64,000 nucleotides of DNA from Lentzea tibetensis (GTDB lineage Bacteria > Actinomycetota > Actinomycetes > Mycobacteriales > Pseudonocardiaceae), in the NCBI RefSeq assembly GCF_007845675.1, contig NZ_VOBR01000030.1, positions 1 through 64,000 of the forward strand, written 5' to 3'. Shown piece after piece: positions 23,169-39,609 of the stretch. The notes below the pieces were generated by a model that did no database searches, was not told the DNA's origin, and worked only from the letters and a program-made list of their open reading frames with translations. Position 1 is the first letter of the stretch. Each line of letters starts with the position of its first letter. The position numbers and the translations under genes are program-made.

Positions 23169-26100
23169 TCCCCCTGTCCTTCGCCCAGCGCAGACTCTGG
23201 TTCCTCGGCGAGCTGGGGGAGAGCGCCGCGTACAACGTGCCGTTCTCCGTGCGTCTCAAGGGAAGCCTGAACCGCGAGGCGCTGCGTGCCGCGCTCACCG
23301 ACGTCGTCAACCGGCACGAGGCGCTGCGCACCGTGTTCCCGGTCGTGGACGGCGAGCCCCACCAGGAGATCCGTCCACACGCGACACCCGAGCTGACCTT
23401 CGTCACCTGCACCGAGTCCGACCTGCCCGCCGCGCTCACCAGAGCCAACGGCCACGTCTTCGACCTCGCCGAGGACCTGCTGATCCGGGCGTGGCTGTTC
23501 CAGCTCCGGCCGGACGAGCACGTGCTGCTCGTGGTGGTGCACCACATCGCGAGCGACGGCTGGTCGATGGGCCCGTTCCTGCGCGATCTCGGCATCGGCT
23601 ACGAGTCGCGCTGCGCGGGCCGTGCGCCGGTGTGGGAGCCGCTGCCCGTCGAGTACGCGGACTACACGCTGTGGCAGCAGGACCTGCTCGGCGACGCGGA
23701 CGACCCGGCGAGCCTGCTGGCGCAGCAGCTGAAGTACTGGACCGGCGCGCTCGACGGCATCCCCGCGGAGCTGGTGCTGCCGACCGACCGGCCCCGTCCG
23801 GCCGCACCGAGCGGGCGCGGTGACATCCTCGGGTTCGAGATCGACGGCGACCTGCACCGGGCGTTGACCGATCTGGCGCGCGACACGAACACGACGCTGT
23901 TCATGGTGCTGCAGGCCGCGATCGCGACGCTGCTGTCGAAGCTGGGCGCGGGCGACGACGTGCCGGTCGGCTCGGTCGTCGCCGGCCGCACCGACGACGC
24001 GCTCGACGAGCTGGTCGGGTTCTTCGTCAACACCGTGGTGCTGCGCGGCGACCTGTCCGGCAACCCGAGCTTCCGCACCCTGCTCGACCGAGTCCGTGAG
24101 GCCGGACTCGCCGCGTACGCGCATCAGGAGGTGCCGTTCGAACGGGTCGTCGAGGCCGTGAACCCCGCCCGCTCGCTGGCCAGGCACCCGCTGTTCCAGG
24201 TGATGCTGGTGCTGCAGAACAACAGCAAGGCCGAGCTGGCGTTCCCCGGACTGGACGTCTCGCCGGTCGTGGTGCGCACCGGCTCGTGCAAGTTCGACCT
24301 GATGTTCGGGTTCGAGGAGGCGGACTCCGGCATCGGCGGCGCGATCGAGTACGCCACGGACCTGTTCGACCGCAGCACGATCCAGCGGCTCGGTGAGCGG
24401 CTGGTGCGGGTGCTGACCCAGGTCACCGCGAACCCGGACGCGCCGATCGGCGCGGTGGACGTGCTCGCCGAGACCGAACGGCAGGTGGTGTTCGAACGCA
24501 CCGCCACGGCCGTCGAGATCCCGGACCGCTGCCTGCACGAGCTGTTCGAGGACCAGGTCGTGCGCACGCCCGACGCGACGGCGGTCGTCTTCGAGGGCAC
24601 CGAGATCAGCTACGCCGAGCTGGACGGCGCCGCCAACCAGCTCGCCAGGCACCTGGCACGTCGCGGGGTCGTGCCGGGTGACCTGGTGGGCATCCACCTC
24701 GATCGGGGCCACGAGCTGGTCGCCGCGCTGCTCGCCGTCCTCAAGGCGGGCGCGGGCTACACGATGCTGGATCCCAAGTTCCCGGCCGAGCGGATCGCGA
24801 GCGCCGTCGCGGACTCCGGTGTCTCACTGGTGATCGACCGCGCGTGGCTCGAGTCCGAAGGCGACCTGATCTCCGCCCAGCGGCTGGACGCGCTGGAGCT
24901 GCCGGTGCACCCGGCGACGACCGCGTGCGTCATGTTCACCTCCGGCTCGACCGGCCGCCCGAAGGGGGTGGCGACGTCGCACCGCGGCCTGGCGGGCACC
25001 TACCTCGGGCAGAGCTACTTCGGGCCGGGTGAGGTGTTCCTGCAGTGCTCGCCGGTGTCGTGGGACGCCTTCGCGCTGGAGGTGTTCGGGCCGCTGCTGT
25101 TCGGCGGACTGCTGGTGGTGCAGCCCGGTCAGAACCCGGAACCGCGGGTGATGGCGGCGCTGGTGGCCAAGCACGACGTGACCGCGCTGCAGATGTCCGC
25201 GAGCCTGTTCAACTTCATGCTCGACGAGCACCCGGACGTGTTCAAGATCGTGCGCACGGCCATGACCGGTGGCGAGGCGGCGTCCGTGCCGCACGTCGCG
25301 CGGGCGTTGCGCGACTTCCCCGGCCTGCGGGTGATCAACGGCTACGGACCGGCCGAGAGCATGGGCTTCACCACGGTCTTCGACGTCCACGAGGCGACCG
25401 GCACGTCGATCCCCATCGGCACGCCGATCGCGAACAAGAAGGCGTACGTGCTCGACGGCGCGCTGGGGCTCGTGCCGGACGGCGTGGTCGGCGAGCTGTA
25501 CGTCGGCGGGATCGGACTGGCGCACGGGTACATCAGCCGCCCCGGCCTGACGGCGGAACGGTTCGTCGCGTCGCCTTTCGGTGACGGCGAAAGGCTTTAC
25601 CGCACGGGCGACCTGGTTCGCTGGCTGCCTTCCGGGCAGCTGGACTACGTCGGCCGCATCGACGACCAGGTGAAGGTGCGCGGGTTCCGGGTCGAGCCGG
25701 GCGAGGTCGAGTCCGCGCTGATGAGCCACCCCGGCGTGACGCAGGCCGCGGTGCTCGTGCGCGACGGGCTGCTCGTCGCCTACACCGTGGGCGGTGGCGA
25801 GGACCTGCGTGACCACGTCGGCAGGGTGCTGCCGGAGCACATGGTCCCGTCCGCCTTCGTGTCACTCGACGCGCTTCCCATGACGCCCAACGGGAAGCTC
25901 GACAAGCGGGCGCTGCCCGCGCCGACGTTCGTCGCCCGCGGCCGCGACCCGCGCACGCCGCAGGAGTCCATCCTCTGCGGACTGTTCGGCGAGGTGCTCG
26001 GCGTCGACCGGGTCGGCATCGACGACGGGTTCTTCGAGCTGGGCGGCCACTCGCTGCTCGCGACGCGCCTGGTGAGCCGGGTGCGGTCGGCGTTCGGCGT

Positions 26101-26212
26101 GGAGCTGTCCATCAGGGACGTGTTCGAGGCGCCCACACCCGCCGGACTGGCCGAGCGGGTCGGCCGGGCGGGCAAGGCGCGGCCGGCACTGGTTCGCAGG
26201 GCGAGGGGGTAG
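23165..26212 (+). CDS. NRPS module 1: C-A-T
   Basis: 1015 aa from a GTG overlapping the MbtH stop. The condensation domain covers residues 1-440 ([13 protein letters not shown]; active HHIASDGW). The adenylation domain runs from about 455 to 890 ([37 protein letters not shown]) and the thiolation domain carries [11 protein letters not shown] with the phosphopantetheine serine near 963. My reading of the ten specificity residues is D-A-L-Q-M-G-G-G-F-K; I know no confident match. There is no loading module and no epimerase. An N-terminal C domain in the first protein means that the first residue is acylated by an external donor (for example acyl-CoA) or that a substrate comes from another synthetase. 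No acyl-CoA ligase or other donor enzyme is visible in the window. Confidence 0.93.
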   Translation: MIPLSFAQRRLWFLGELGESAAYNVPFSVRLKGSLNREALRAALTDVVNRHEALRTVFPVVDGEPHQEIRPHATPELTFVTCTESDLPAALTRANGHVFDLAEDLLIRAWLFQLRPDEHVLLVVVHHIASDGWSMGPFLRDLGIGYESRCAGRAPVWEPLPVEYADYTLWQQDLLGDADDPASLLAQQLKYWTGALDGIPAELVLPTDRPRPAAPSGRGDILGFEIDGDLHRALTDLARDTNTTLFMVLQAAIATLLSKLGAGDDVPVGSVVAGRTDDALDELVGFFVNTVVLRGDLSGNPSFRTLLDRVREAGLAAYAHQEVPFERVVEAVNPARSLARHPLFQVMLVLQNNSKAELAFPGLDVSPVVVRTGSCKFDLMFGFEEADSGIGGAIEYATDLFDRSTIQRLGERLVRVLTQVTANPDAPIGAVDVLAETERQVVFERTATAVEIPDRCLHELFEDQVVRTPDATAVVFEGTEISYAELDGAANQLARHLARRGVVPGDLVGIHLDRGHELVAALLAVLKAGAGYTMLDPKFPAERIASAVADSGVSLVIDRAWLESEGDLISAQRLDALELPVHPATTACVMFTSGSTGRPKGVATSHRGLAGTYLGQSYFGPGEVFLQCSPVSWDAFALEVFGPLLFGGLLVVQPGQNPEPRVMAALVAKHDVTALQMSASLFNFMLDEHPDVFKIVRTAMTGGEAASVPHVARALRDFPGLRVINGYGPAESMGFTTVFDVHEATGTSIPIGTPIANKKAYVLDGALGLVPDGVVGELYVGGIGLAHGYISRPGLTAERFVASPFGDGERLYRTGDLVRWLPSGQLDYVGRIDDQVKVRGFRVEPGEVESALMSHPGVTQAAVLVRDGLLVAYTVGGGEDLRDHVGRVLPEHMVPSAFVSLDALPMTPNGKLDKRALPAPTFVARGRDPRTPQESILCGLFGEVLGVDRVGIDDGFFELGGHSLLATRLVSRVRSAFGVELSIRDVFEAPTPAGLAERVGRAGKARPALVRRARG

Positions 26213-26217
26213 TCGAA

Positions 26218-32696
<6,479 letters not shown>

Positions 32697-32718
<22 letters not shown>

Positions 32719-33794
32719 ATCACCTCGTTCGCGGAGTTCACCAGCTTGATCATCGCGCCCGCCGGGGGATTCGCGGCGGGCGCGAACCGGTGCTGGAGCG
32801 CGAAGCTGCCGAGCGTGATCGGCAGCGGTGGTGCCAGCACGGTGCCACCGCCCAGGTCCAGCTCGACCTTCGTCCCGGCCGGTGCGAGCCCGGCGATGGT
32901 GAAGGTGCCGGTGCCGGCGACCCAGCCGCGGTGCAGCACCTCGACGCCGCTCGCCGCGGGGTTTCGGGCGATGGTCCCGGTGAGAGCTCCCGACCCCGCG
33001 TCGTCGACCTCGCAGACACCCCAGTCGCCCTTGCCGTTGCGGGCGAGCAGCACACCGGGGACGCCGGTCATCGCGCCGGCCTGCCAGTCGTTCTCGAAGC
33101 CCGGCGCCGCGCGCTTCGGGATCGCGTTGTCGAGGCAGCGGTCCAGGAGGTTGGCCGAGTGGGCCGTCGACGCGTCGTTCGAGTAGCTGTCCTGCGGTGT
33201 GCCGCGCACCGGGATGTCGCCGAAGGTCAGCTGCACCTGGTGACCGTCGAACTCCATGGTCAGCGTGGAGTTCTCCGGCTTGGTCGGGTCGGCGTCCACC
33301 AGGAAGAGGTCCAGCGTGATCACCGTCGGCGGCGACCAGTCCGCGCGCGGTGCCGCGGGGTCGTGCTGGTGGGCGGTCATCGAACGGGCCTGCACCGGCG
33401 GGCGGCCGACGACGAGTCCGCTCGGTGTGCGAACGGCCGTGGCGCCGGCCGCGTCGAACGCGGTCACCCTCGTGCGGGTGAGCTCGCACAGCCGGCCGTC
33501 GATGCCCACCAGCACCTTCCTGGCCCGCAGCTCGAGGGTGTTCACGACGCTCCACCGGTCGTCGCGCAACGCCTCGCGGCAGCGCGCGAGGTCCGCCGAC
33601 ACCGCGGCGAAGGGGGCGGGCTCGTGCTGCTGGGTGGACTGGGTGAGGAACACGCCACCCGTGATGACCAGCGCCGCGGCGGCGGCCGCGCCCATCCACG
33701 CCCGGCCGCGTGGACGTGCGCGGGTGATCGTGGGCCGCATCCGCTCCTTGATCTCGGGCGGCAGCTGGCGGCGGGGTGGTAGCTCGATGTTCAT
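32697..33794 (-). CDS. Membrane protein encoded with an ECF sigma factor, possible anti-sigma factor
   Basis: 365 aa from the ATG at 33794, which overlaps the sigma factor stop (ATGA). Residues 1-33 are cytoplasmic and basic, then one transmembrane segment ([15 protein letters not shown]) leads to a long extracellular part with no recognised domain. That part contains four cysteines (C-x-E type positions such as ARCREAL, GRLCELT, LDRCLDN, WGVCEVD) that could form disulfides. The arrangement, sigma gene then single-span partner, is typical for sigma/anti-sigma pairs, although the short N-terminus lacks a clear zinc anti-sigma motif. It overlaps the NRPS 3' end. A role in responding to envelope conditions is inference. 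Confidence 0.65.
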
Positions 33795-34426
33795 GACTGG
33801 CCCTCGATGAGGTTGCGCAGGCGGGCACGGGCACGGGAGATGCGGGCGCGGACGCTCACCTCGGCGACGCCGAGCACCTCGGCGGCCGATGCGATCGGCA
33901 GCTCGCCCAGCAGCACCAGTTCGACGGCTTCGCGTTCGGCGCGGGGGAGGAGTTCGACCGCGTCGAGCACCTCGCGCAGGCGGCGCTCGCCGTCGACCGA
34001 CGACGCGACCTGGTCGGCGTGGTCGCGCTCGGTCGTCTCCGGCGGCACGCGGTGCAGCAGCCGCTGGAAGCGCGACGACCTGCGGAACTCCGAGCGCGCC
34101 AGGTTCGCCGCGACGGTGAACAGCCACGGCAGCGCGCTGTCGTGCACCAGCCGGATCTCGTGGCGGCGCCGCCAGGCCGTGAGGAACGTGGTGGACGTCA
34201 GGTCCTCGGCCGTCGACCAGGACGCGGTCAGCCGGTAAGCGTGGTTCCACACCGCCTCGGCGTAGCGGTCGTACAGCTCCGCGAACGCCGCCTCGTCGCC
34301 GCACTCCCACAGCGCGGCGTCCGTTGGTCGGTCAACCACCCCGGCCGCCCCTCGCCAGCGTTCCCGCATCAGCCTCATGACCGAGTGTGTCCACCCATCG
34401 GCCAGGTGTTGCACCGCGATCTTCAT
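33791..34426 (-). CDS. ECF-type RNA polymerase sigma factor
   Basis: 211 aa from the ATG at 34426. Region 2 is seen in DEAAFAELYDRYAEAVWNHAYRLT and SWSTAEDLTSTTFLTAWRR, with the WLFTVAANLARSEFRR strand after it. Region 4 ends the protein (LLPRAEREAVELVLLGELP, then AAEVLGVAEVSVRARISRARARLR). No extra C-terminal domain is present. It directs RNA polymerase to a small regulon, probably including its own operon, and is co-transcribed with the membrane protein downstream. A later ATG (34378) is an alternative start. Whether it controls the adjacent NRPS operon is unknown, because no matching promoter pair could be identified. Confidence 0.9.
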   Translation of the reverse strand: MKIAVQHLADGWTHSVMRLMRERWRGAAGVVDRPTDAALWECGDEAAFAELYDRYAEAVWNHAYRLTASWSTAEDLTSTTFLTAWRRRHEIRLVHDSALPWLFTVAANLARSEFRRSSRFQRLLHRVPPETTERDHADQVASSVDGERRLREVLDAVELLPRAEREAVELVLLGELPIASAAEVLGVAEVSVRARISRARARLRNLIEGQS

Positions 34427-34521
34427 ACCAGGGGCCGACCCGAGATGTGTACTCCAAGTGGACGTGCGCTGACCTGCGGTCGGGGCATCGTGGAGCTGTC
34501 ACGAGGGAACAGGAGCCCACC

Positions 34522-34671
34522 ATGGTCGCCAGCACGATCCACGCACCCGTCGCCGTCCCGGCCGTCGTCTTCACCGTGCTGAAAGCGCTCGCCACGGCCG
34601 CCCGGTTCGCCGGCCACTTCGCCGTCGCGCTGCTGGGCGTGATCTTCCTGGGAAGCGGCACCGAGCACTGA
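34522..34671 (+). CDS. Small hydrophobic protein (49 aa), unknown
   Basis: 49 aa, with AGGAG six bases before the ATG. A proline and valine-rich stretch (HAPVAVPAVVFTVLKAL) is followed by a second hydrophobic helix (HFAVALLGVIFLG), so it could be a small membrane protein with two short helices. Nothing similar is known to me. It lies between the divergent sigma factor gene and def, 49 bp before def, and could be in the leader of the def operon. The evidence is codon bias and a good ribosome site only. Confidence 0.5.
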   Translation: MVASTIHAPVAVPAVVFTVLKALATAARFAGHFAVALLGVIFLGSGTEH

Positions 34672-34720
34672 GGCTCCTCCTCGTAGACTGGCCGCCAGTC
34701 CACCCCGAGGAGTAGTGCGC

Positions 34721-35269
34721 GTGACCGTTCAACCCATCCGACTGTTCGGCGACCCGGTGCTGCGCACCGCCGCCGTCGAGGTCACCGACTTCGACGCCGA
34801 GCTGCGCACCCTGGTGAAGGACCTCTGGGAGACGATGCGCGACGCCGGTGGTGCCGGTCTCGCCGCGCCGCAGCTCGGTGTGGGACTGCGCGTGTTCACC
34901 TACCACTGCGACGGTTTCGCCGGTCACCTCGTGAACCCGACGTTCGACGTCGTGGGCGAGGAGTTCCAGGACGGGCCCGAGGGGTGCCTGTCGATTCCAG
35001 GGATGTCGTGGGACTGCCGCCGCCACCTGCACGTCGTGGCCAAGGGCTGGAACATGCACGGCGACCCGGTCGAGGTCGAGGGCAGCGATCTGCTGGCCCG
35101 GTGCATCCAGCACGAGACGGACCACCTCGACGGCGTGCTGTTCCTCGACCGGCTCGACGCCGAGACGCGCAAGGACGCCATGAAGGCCATTCGGCAGGCG
35201 GAGTGGTTCGACGGTACCGTTCCCACGCTCAAGCAGAGCCCCCACCCACTCTTCGGCAGGGCAAACTGA
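34721..35269 (+). CDS. def: Peptide deformylase
   Basis: 182 aa from the GTG at 34721, because GAGGAG (34707-34712) lies 8 nt upstream; the GTG at 34715 is too close to it. The three family motifs are in order: [20 protein letters not shown] and [12 protein letters not shown] (metal ligands Cys, His, His and the catalytic Glu). It removes the formyl group from nascent proteins in the cytosol. It is followed after one base by fmt, the enzyme that adds the formyl group to initiator tRNA, so both arms of the formylation cycle are expressed together. The C-terminal extension ([13 protein letters not shown]) is usual for the actinobacterial enzymes. Confidence 0.96.
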   Translation: MTVQPIRLFGDPVLRTAAVEVTDFDAELRTLVKDLWETMRDAGGAGLAAPQLGVGLRVFTYHCDGFAGHLVNPTFDVVGEEFQDGPEGCLSIPGMSWDCRRHLHVVAKGWNMHGDPVEVEGSDLLARCIQHETDHLDGVLFLDRLDAETRKDAMKAIRQAEWFDGTVPTLKQSPHPLFGRAN

Positions 35270-35270
35270 C

Positions 35271-36194
35271 ATGCGACTGGTGTTCGCCGGTACGCCCGAG
35301 GTCGCGTTGCCCTCGTTGCGTGCCTTCATCTCCTCATCGCGGCACGAGGTCGTCGCGGTCGTGACGCGGCCCGACGCGCCGTCCGGTCGCGGTCGCAGGC
35401 TGGAGCGCTCACCCGTCGCCGCGCTCGCTGACGAGCACGGCATCGAGGTGCTGACGCCCGCGAAGGCAGGGGAACCCGAGTTCCTGGACCGGTTGAAGGC
35501 GCTGGAGCCCGACCTGTGCCCGGTCGTGGCGTACGGGAACCTGCTGCCGCAGCGGACTTTGGACGTGCCGAAGCACGGCTGGGTGAACCTCCACTTCTCG
35601 GTGCTGCCCGCGTGGCGCGGTGCCGCGCCGGTGCAGGCCGCGGTGCGCAACGGCGACGACGTGACCGGCGCGTCGACGTTCCGCATCGTCAAGGAGCTCG
35701 ACGCGGGCCCGGTGTTCGGCGTGGTGACCGAGACCGTCCGGCCGCGTGACACGTCCGGCGACCTGTTGGAGCGCCTGGCTTCCTCCGGTGCGTCCCTGCT
35801 GCTGTCCACTGTGGACGGAATCGAGGACGGCACCGTGCGCGCCGTCGAGCAGCCCGCGGACGGCGTCACCTACGCGGCGAAGATCGCGGTCGAGGACGCC
35901 CGGCTCGACTTCAGCCTGTCCGCCGTCGTGCTGGACCGGCTGGCGCGTGCCGTGACCCCCGAACCCGGCGCGTGGGCGACGTTCCGCGGCGAGCGGCTGA
36001 AGCTGGGCCCGGTCACCCCGGTGGACGGCGATTTGCCGCCGGGGGAGATCGTGGTGGAACGTAAGCGGGTGCTGGTCGGTACCGCGACGTCCGCGGTCGC
36101 GCTGGGTGAGGTTCAGGCCCAGGGCAAGAAGCGGATGGCGGCGACCGACTGGGCGCGCGGCACGCGCATCGAAGCGGGGGAGCGGATCTCATGA
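35271..36194 (+). CDS. fmt: Methionyl-tRNA formyltransferase
   Basis: 307 aa, the normal length. [19 protein letters not shown] starts the Rossmann formyltransferase domain. [21 protein letters not shown] carries the active-site region (Asn, His and the conserved S-x-LP-x-x-RG-AAP). Asp in LDAGPVF is the third catalytic residue. The C-terminal domain that grips the tRNA runs from about residue 205. It transfers a formyl group from 10-formyl-tetrahydrofolate to Met-tRNAfMet. The ATG lies 1 nt after the def stop, and the stop overlaps rsmB (ATGA). Confidence 0.96.
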   Translation: MRLVFAGTPEVALPSLRAFISSSRHEVVAVVTRPDAPSGRGRRLERSPVAALADEHGIEVLTPAKAGEPEFLDRLKALEPDLCPVVAYGNLLPQRTLDVPKHGWVNLHFSVLPAWRGAAPVQAAVRNGDDVTGASTFRIVKELDAGPVFGVVTETVRPRDTSGDLLERLASSGASLLLSTVDGIEDGTVRAVEQPADGVTYAAKIAVEDARLDFSLSAVVLDRLARAVTPEPGAWATFRGERLKLGPVTPVDGDLPPGEIVVERKRVLVGTATSAVALGEVQAQGKKRMAATDWARGTRIEAGERIS

Positions 36195-37645
36195 CTGGTG
36201 AACGGAACCACTCGAGCCATTCGCGAGGAGCCTCGAAGCCGTCCCGCCCGCGCAAGCCTGCCCCGCCGCGCCGCCGGACCGGCCCGTCCCGGCCGCCGGT
36301 CGAGGACCCGGCGCGCACGGCCGCGCTGGACACGCTGCGCGCCGTGCGCCAGCGCGACGCCTACGCGAACCTGGTGCTGCCGCAGCTGCTGCGCGAACGC
36401 CGGATCAGCGGCCGGGACGCGGCGCTCGCCACCGAGCTCGCCTACGGTGCCTCGCGCGCGCAGGGCCTGCTGGACACCGTGATCGAGGCGTGCTCGGACC
36501 GGCCCCTGTCCGAAGTGGACGGGTCGGTGCTCGACGCGCTGCGTCTGGGCGCTTACCAGCTGTTGCGCACGCGCATCCCCGCGCACGCCGCCGTCGCGTC
36601 CACTGTGGATCTCGTGCGCGGTGAGGCGGGCTCGGGTGCCGCGGGCTTCGTGAACGCGGTGCTGCGGCGCATCACCCAGCAGGACGAGGCGGGGTGGGTC
36701 GACGAGCTCGCCCCCGACCCGGACGAAGACCCGATCGGCTACCTCGCGCTGGCCAACGCCCACCCGCGCTGGATCGCGCAGGCGTTCGCCGAGGCGCTCG
36801 GCAGCCGCGAGGAGCCGCTCAAGCTGGCACTCGAGGCGGACGACGCGCGGCCGGCCGTGCACCTGGTCGCCAGGCCGGGCGAGGTCAGCTCGGACGAGCT
36901 GGCCGCCATGACCGGCGGCGACGTCGCCCCCTACTCGCCTTACGGCGTGCACCTCGAGGCCGGTGCGGGCGACCCCGGCGACCTCGACCCGGTGCGCGAA
37001 CGCCTCGCAACGGTGCAGGACGAGGGCAGTCAGCTGTGCGCGCTCGCACTGACCAGGGCGCCGCTGGAGGGCACTGACCAGCGCTGGCTGGACCTGTGCG
37101 CGGGGCCGGGCGGCAAGGCGGTGCTGCTCGCCGCGCTCGTCGGCCTCGAAGGTGGCGAACTGGACGCCGTCGAGAAGGCACCGCACCGCGCCGAGCTCGT
37201 GCGCAAGATCACCAGCGGGCTGCCGGTGAACGTGCATGTCGGCGACGGGCGCGAGTCCGGGCTCGAGCACGGGACGTACGACCGCGTGCTGGTCGACGCG
37301 CCGTGCACCGGGCTCGGTGCGTTGCGCAGGCGGCCGGAGGCGCGGTGGCGGCGGCAGCCGTCGGACGTCGGGCAGCTCACCAAGCTGCAGCGCGAGCTGC
37401 TGACCGAGGCGCTGCTGCTCGTGCGGCCCGGCGGGGTCGTCGGGTACGTCGTGTGCTCGCCGCACCTGTCCGAGACGGTCGCCATCGTCGGCGATGTCGC
37501 GCGGCGGACCGGCGCCGAGGTGCTGGACGCGCGCGAGCTGTTCCCCGGCGTGCCGCAGCTCGGCGACGGGCCGCACGTGCAGCTGTGGCCGCACCTGCAC
37601 GGCACGGACGCGATGTTCTGCGCGGTGCTCCGCCGGGTGCCGTGA
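36191..37645 (+). CDS. rsmB: 16S rRNA (cytosine-967-C5)-methyltransferase
   Basis: 484 aa. A long basic N-terminal tail (residues 1-45, rich in Arg/Pro/Ser) is typical of actinobacterial members. The NusB-like domain follows (residues about 48-190) and then the methyltransferase: [15 protein letters not shown] binds S-adenosylmethionine, [15 protein letters not shown] holds one conserved cysteine and [15 protein letters not shown] the catalytic cysteine. It methylates C967 of 16S rRNA. It overlaps fmt at its start and the flavoprotein gene at its end, all in one operon. Confidence 0.95.
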   Translation: MTGERNHSSHSRGASKPSRPRKPAPPRRRTGPSRPPVEDPARTAALDTLRAVRQRDAYANLVLPQLLRERRISGRDAALATELAYGASRAQGLLDTVIEACSDRPLSEVDGSVLDALRLGAYQLLRTRIPAHAAVASTVDLVRGEAGSGAAGFVNAVLRRITQQDEAGWVDELAPDPDEDPIGYLALANAHPRWIAQAFAEALGSREEPLKLALEADDARPAVHLVARPGEVSSDELAAMTGGDVAPYSPYGVHLEAGAGDPGDLDPVRERLATVQDEGSQLCALALTRAPLEGTDQRWLDLCAGPGGKAVLLAALVGLEGGELDAVEKAPHRAELVRKITSGLPVNVHVGDGRESGLEHGTYDRVLVDAPCTGLGALRRRPEARWRRQPSDVGQLTKLQRELLTEALLLVRPGGVVGYVVCSPHLSETVAIVGDVARRTGAEVLDARELFPGVPQLGDGPHVQLWPHLHGTDAMFCAVLRRVP

Positions 37646-38130
37646 TCCTCGGCTTGGTGGCGTCCGCGGGCGGTGGCGTCGAGCAGTGGTTTCGCACCGG
37701 CCTGGTGGAGCCCGCGATCCAGCGCGGCTGGCAACCGGCGATCACGTTCACGCCGACCGTCGCGCGGTGGTTCGAGCCGGAGCTGGCAGCGTTGCAGGCG
37801 TTGACCGACCTGCCGGTCCGGTGGCTGCCCCGGCTGCCGTCCGAGCCCAAGCCGTACCCGATGCCGGACGCGTTCATCTTCGCGCCCGCCACCGCGAACT
37901 CGATCGCGAAGCTGGCGCTCGGCATCGCGGACAACCAGGCGCTGACGGCACTGGGCGAGGCGCTCGGCACCGTGCCGATGGTGATCCGGCCGCAGGCCAA
38001 CGACGCGCAGCGCGGCCACCCGGCGTGGGCGGGCCACGTCGAGACGCTGCGCCGGGCCGGTGCGGTCATAGCCGAACCAGAGTCCCCGGAACGGCTGATC
38101 GACTACCTGGAGGCCGCGGTCGCACGCTGA
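37642..38130 (+). CDS. Flavoprotein of the phosphopantothenoylcysteine decarboxylase family
   Basis: 162 aa from a GTG overlapping the rsmB stop (GTGA). The fold is the HFCD flavoprotein type: [15 protein letters not shown] at the start, ITFTPTVARWF, and AFIFAPATANSIAKLALGIADN, where the PATANSIAK stretch binds FMN in CoaC/Dfp and lantibiotic decarboxylases. It is shorter than most and lacks the CoaB half. The second-half motif G-x-x-P-M-V-I-R-P is present but no clear catalytic PXMNxxMW motif is seen. It is therefore not the CoA pathway enzyme itself; a peptide-cysteine decarboxylase-like or unrelated FMN role is possible. It sits at the end of the formylation/rRNA operon in many actinomycetes. 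Confidence 0.75.
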   Translation: MILGLVASAGGGVEQWFRTGLVEPAIQRGWQPAITFTPTVARWFEPELAALQALTDLPVRWLPRLPSEPKPYPMPDAFIFAPATANSIAKLALGIADNQALTALGEALGTVPMVIRPQANDAQRGHPAWAGHVETLRRAGAVIAEPESPERLIDYLEAAVAR

Positions 38131-38134
38131 GTGC

Positions 38135-38911
38135 ATGGACCGCAATCGCATCAGCGGGCACCTGTGGGGGAACGCGGTCCAAGCGCAGGAGATCCACGGT
38201 GACGTTACGTTCAACGTCAAACACCGTTGGTGGCTGACCGCTCTGGCGGTGGTCATCGCGGTCGGCGCGGCCACCGTCGCCGGGTACTTCCTGAACCGCG
38301 GCACCGCGGGCGTGCCCGTCGCGGGACCACCGGCGCCGAAGCTGGTGAGCAAGGCCGCGTACTACGGGTGCGGTTGGCAGTACCACGATGGTGATCCGGC
38401 CAAGGCCGACGTGGCGCGCGTCGCGGCCGGCAAGGACCCCACCCTGGTGTTCCAGCAGTCCAGCCTGCTGACGTTCGACCTCTACGTGCAGAACCCGAGC
38501 GCGCAGGAGATCCTGCTGACGGACCTGAAGGTGGAGACCGTCCGGCGCGGCGACGTGCCCACCACGGGGTTCATGGCCAACTCCGGTCTCTGCGGCAGCG
38601 CGCTGGAGCCGCGGTACTTCGAGGCGGACGTGCTGAAGGAGCAGGTCACACCGAAGCAGGGGGAGGACGGCTCACCCGCGGTCGACTTCCCGTTCAAGGT
38701 CAGCGCGGGCGATCCCGAGCTGCTCCGGACGCACTTCGCCGACGTCACGGGCCTGGTGGAGTTCGTGGTCGTGCTGGCGATCGTGGTCGAGGGTCGCGAC
38801 TACGAAATCCGCCTCGACAACGGCGGGCAGCACTACAAGGTGATCGGGCCCACCACCCTGCCCCGGTACCAGGTGAACGACGAGGCCGACCGGCTGCTTC
38901 CCGACGGCTGA
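38135..38911 (+). CDS. Single-span membrane protein with an N-terminal VQA-type motif, unknown
   Basis: 258 aa. Residues 1-27 read [21 protein letters not shown] in part, a short pattern (GN-x-VQA-x-x-IHGDV) that recurs at the termini of many actinobacterial signalling and conflict-system proteins. One transmembrane helix follows ([21 protein letters not shown]) and then an extracellular domain of about 190 residues of beta character with four cysteines or fewer. The function is unknown. It lies between the flavoprotein gene (5 bp) and rpe and could be in the same transcript, but nothing links it to their chemistry. Confidence 0.6.
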   Translation: MDRNRISGHLWGNAVQAQEIHGDVTFNVKHRWWLTALAVVIAVGAATVAGYFLNRGTAGVPVAGPPAPKLVSKAAYYGCGWQYHDGDPAKADVARVAAGKDPTLVFQQSSLLTFDLYVQNPSAQEILLTDLKVETVRRGDVPTTGFMANSGLCGSALEPRYFEADVLKEQVTPKQGEDGSPAVDFPFKVSAGDPELLRTHFADVTGLVEFVVVLAIVVEGRDYEIRLDNGGQHYKVIGPTTLPRYQVNDEADRLLPDG

Positions 38912-38928
38912 GCCTAAACTCACCAGTC

Positions 38929-39609
38929 GTGGTCCACGCTCCGATGATCGCCCCCAGCATCCTGTCCGCCGACTTCGCGAACCTCGCGGCCGAGCTCGCG
39001 GCCGTGCCGTCCGCGGACTGGATCCACGTCGACGTCATGGACAACCACTTCGTGCCGAACCTGACGCTCGGCCTGCCCGTGGTGAAGTCGCTGCTGAAGG
39101 TCACCGACATCCCGCTGGACTGCCACCTCATGATCGCCGACCCGGACCGCTGGGCGATCGGGTACGCCGAGGCGGGCGCGTACAACGTCACGGTGCACGT
39201 CGAGGCCGCCGCCGACCCGGTCATGCTGGCCAAGAACCTCCACGCCGCGGGCGCGAAGGCGGGCCTGTCCGTCAAGCCGGGCACCCCGCTCGAACCGCAC
39301 CTCGAGACGCTCAAGCACTACGACACGCTGCTCGTCATGAGCGTCGAGCCGGGCTTCGGCGGGCAGTCGTTCATGGCGGAGGTGCTGGACAAGGTCCGCA
39401 CCGCGCGCAACCTGGTCGACACCGGCCACCTCAAGCTCGTCGTCGAGATCGACGGCGGCATCAACGCCGAGACCATCGAGCAGGCCGCCGAGGCAGGCGT
39501 CGACTGCTTCGTCGCGGGCTCGGCCGTCTACGACACCACCGACCCCGGCAAGGCGGTCGAGGCGCTGCGGCTCAAGGCTGCCGAACACAGGGTGGACGAG
39601 GCGAGGTGA
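38929..39609 (+). CDS. rpe: Ribulose-phosphate 3-epimerase
   Basis: 226 aa from the GTG at 38929; an ATG at 38944 is the alternative. The TIM barrel shows all metal and acid residues: [25 protein letters not shown] (His and Asp), LDCHLMI (His) and VEIDGGIN (second Asp), with the phosphate loop FVAGSAVY. It interconverts ribulose 5-phosphate and xylulose 5-phosphate. Ribulose 5-phosphate is also the substrate of RibBA, encoded two genes on, which explains the tight linkage; its stop overlaps the ribD start (GTGA). Confidence 0.96.
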   Translation: MVHAPMIAPSILSADFANLAAELAAVPSADWIHVDVMDNHFVPNLTLGLPVVKSLLKVTDIPLDCHLMIADPDRWAIGYAEAGAYNVTVHVEAAADPVMLAKNLHAAGAKAGLSVKPGTPLEPHLETLKHYDTLLVMSVEPGFGGQSFMAEVLDKVRTARNLVDTGHLKLVVEIDGGINAETIEQAAEAGVDCFVAGSAVYDTTDPGKAVEALRLKAAEHRVDEAR

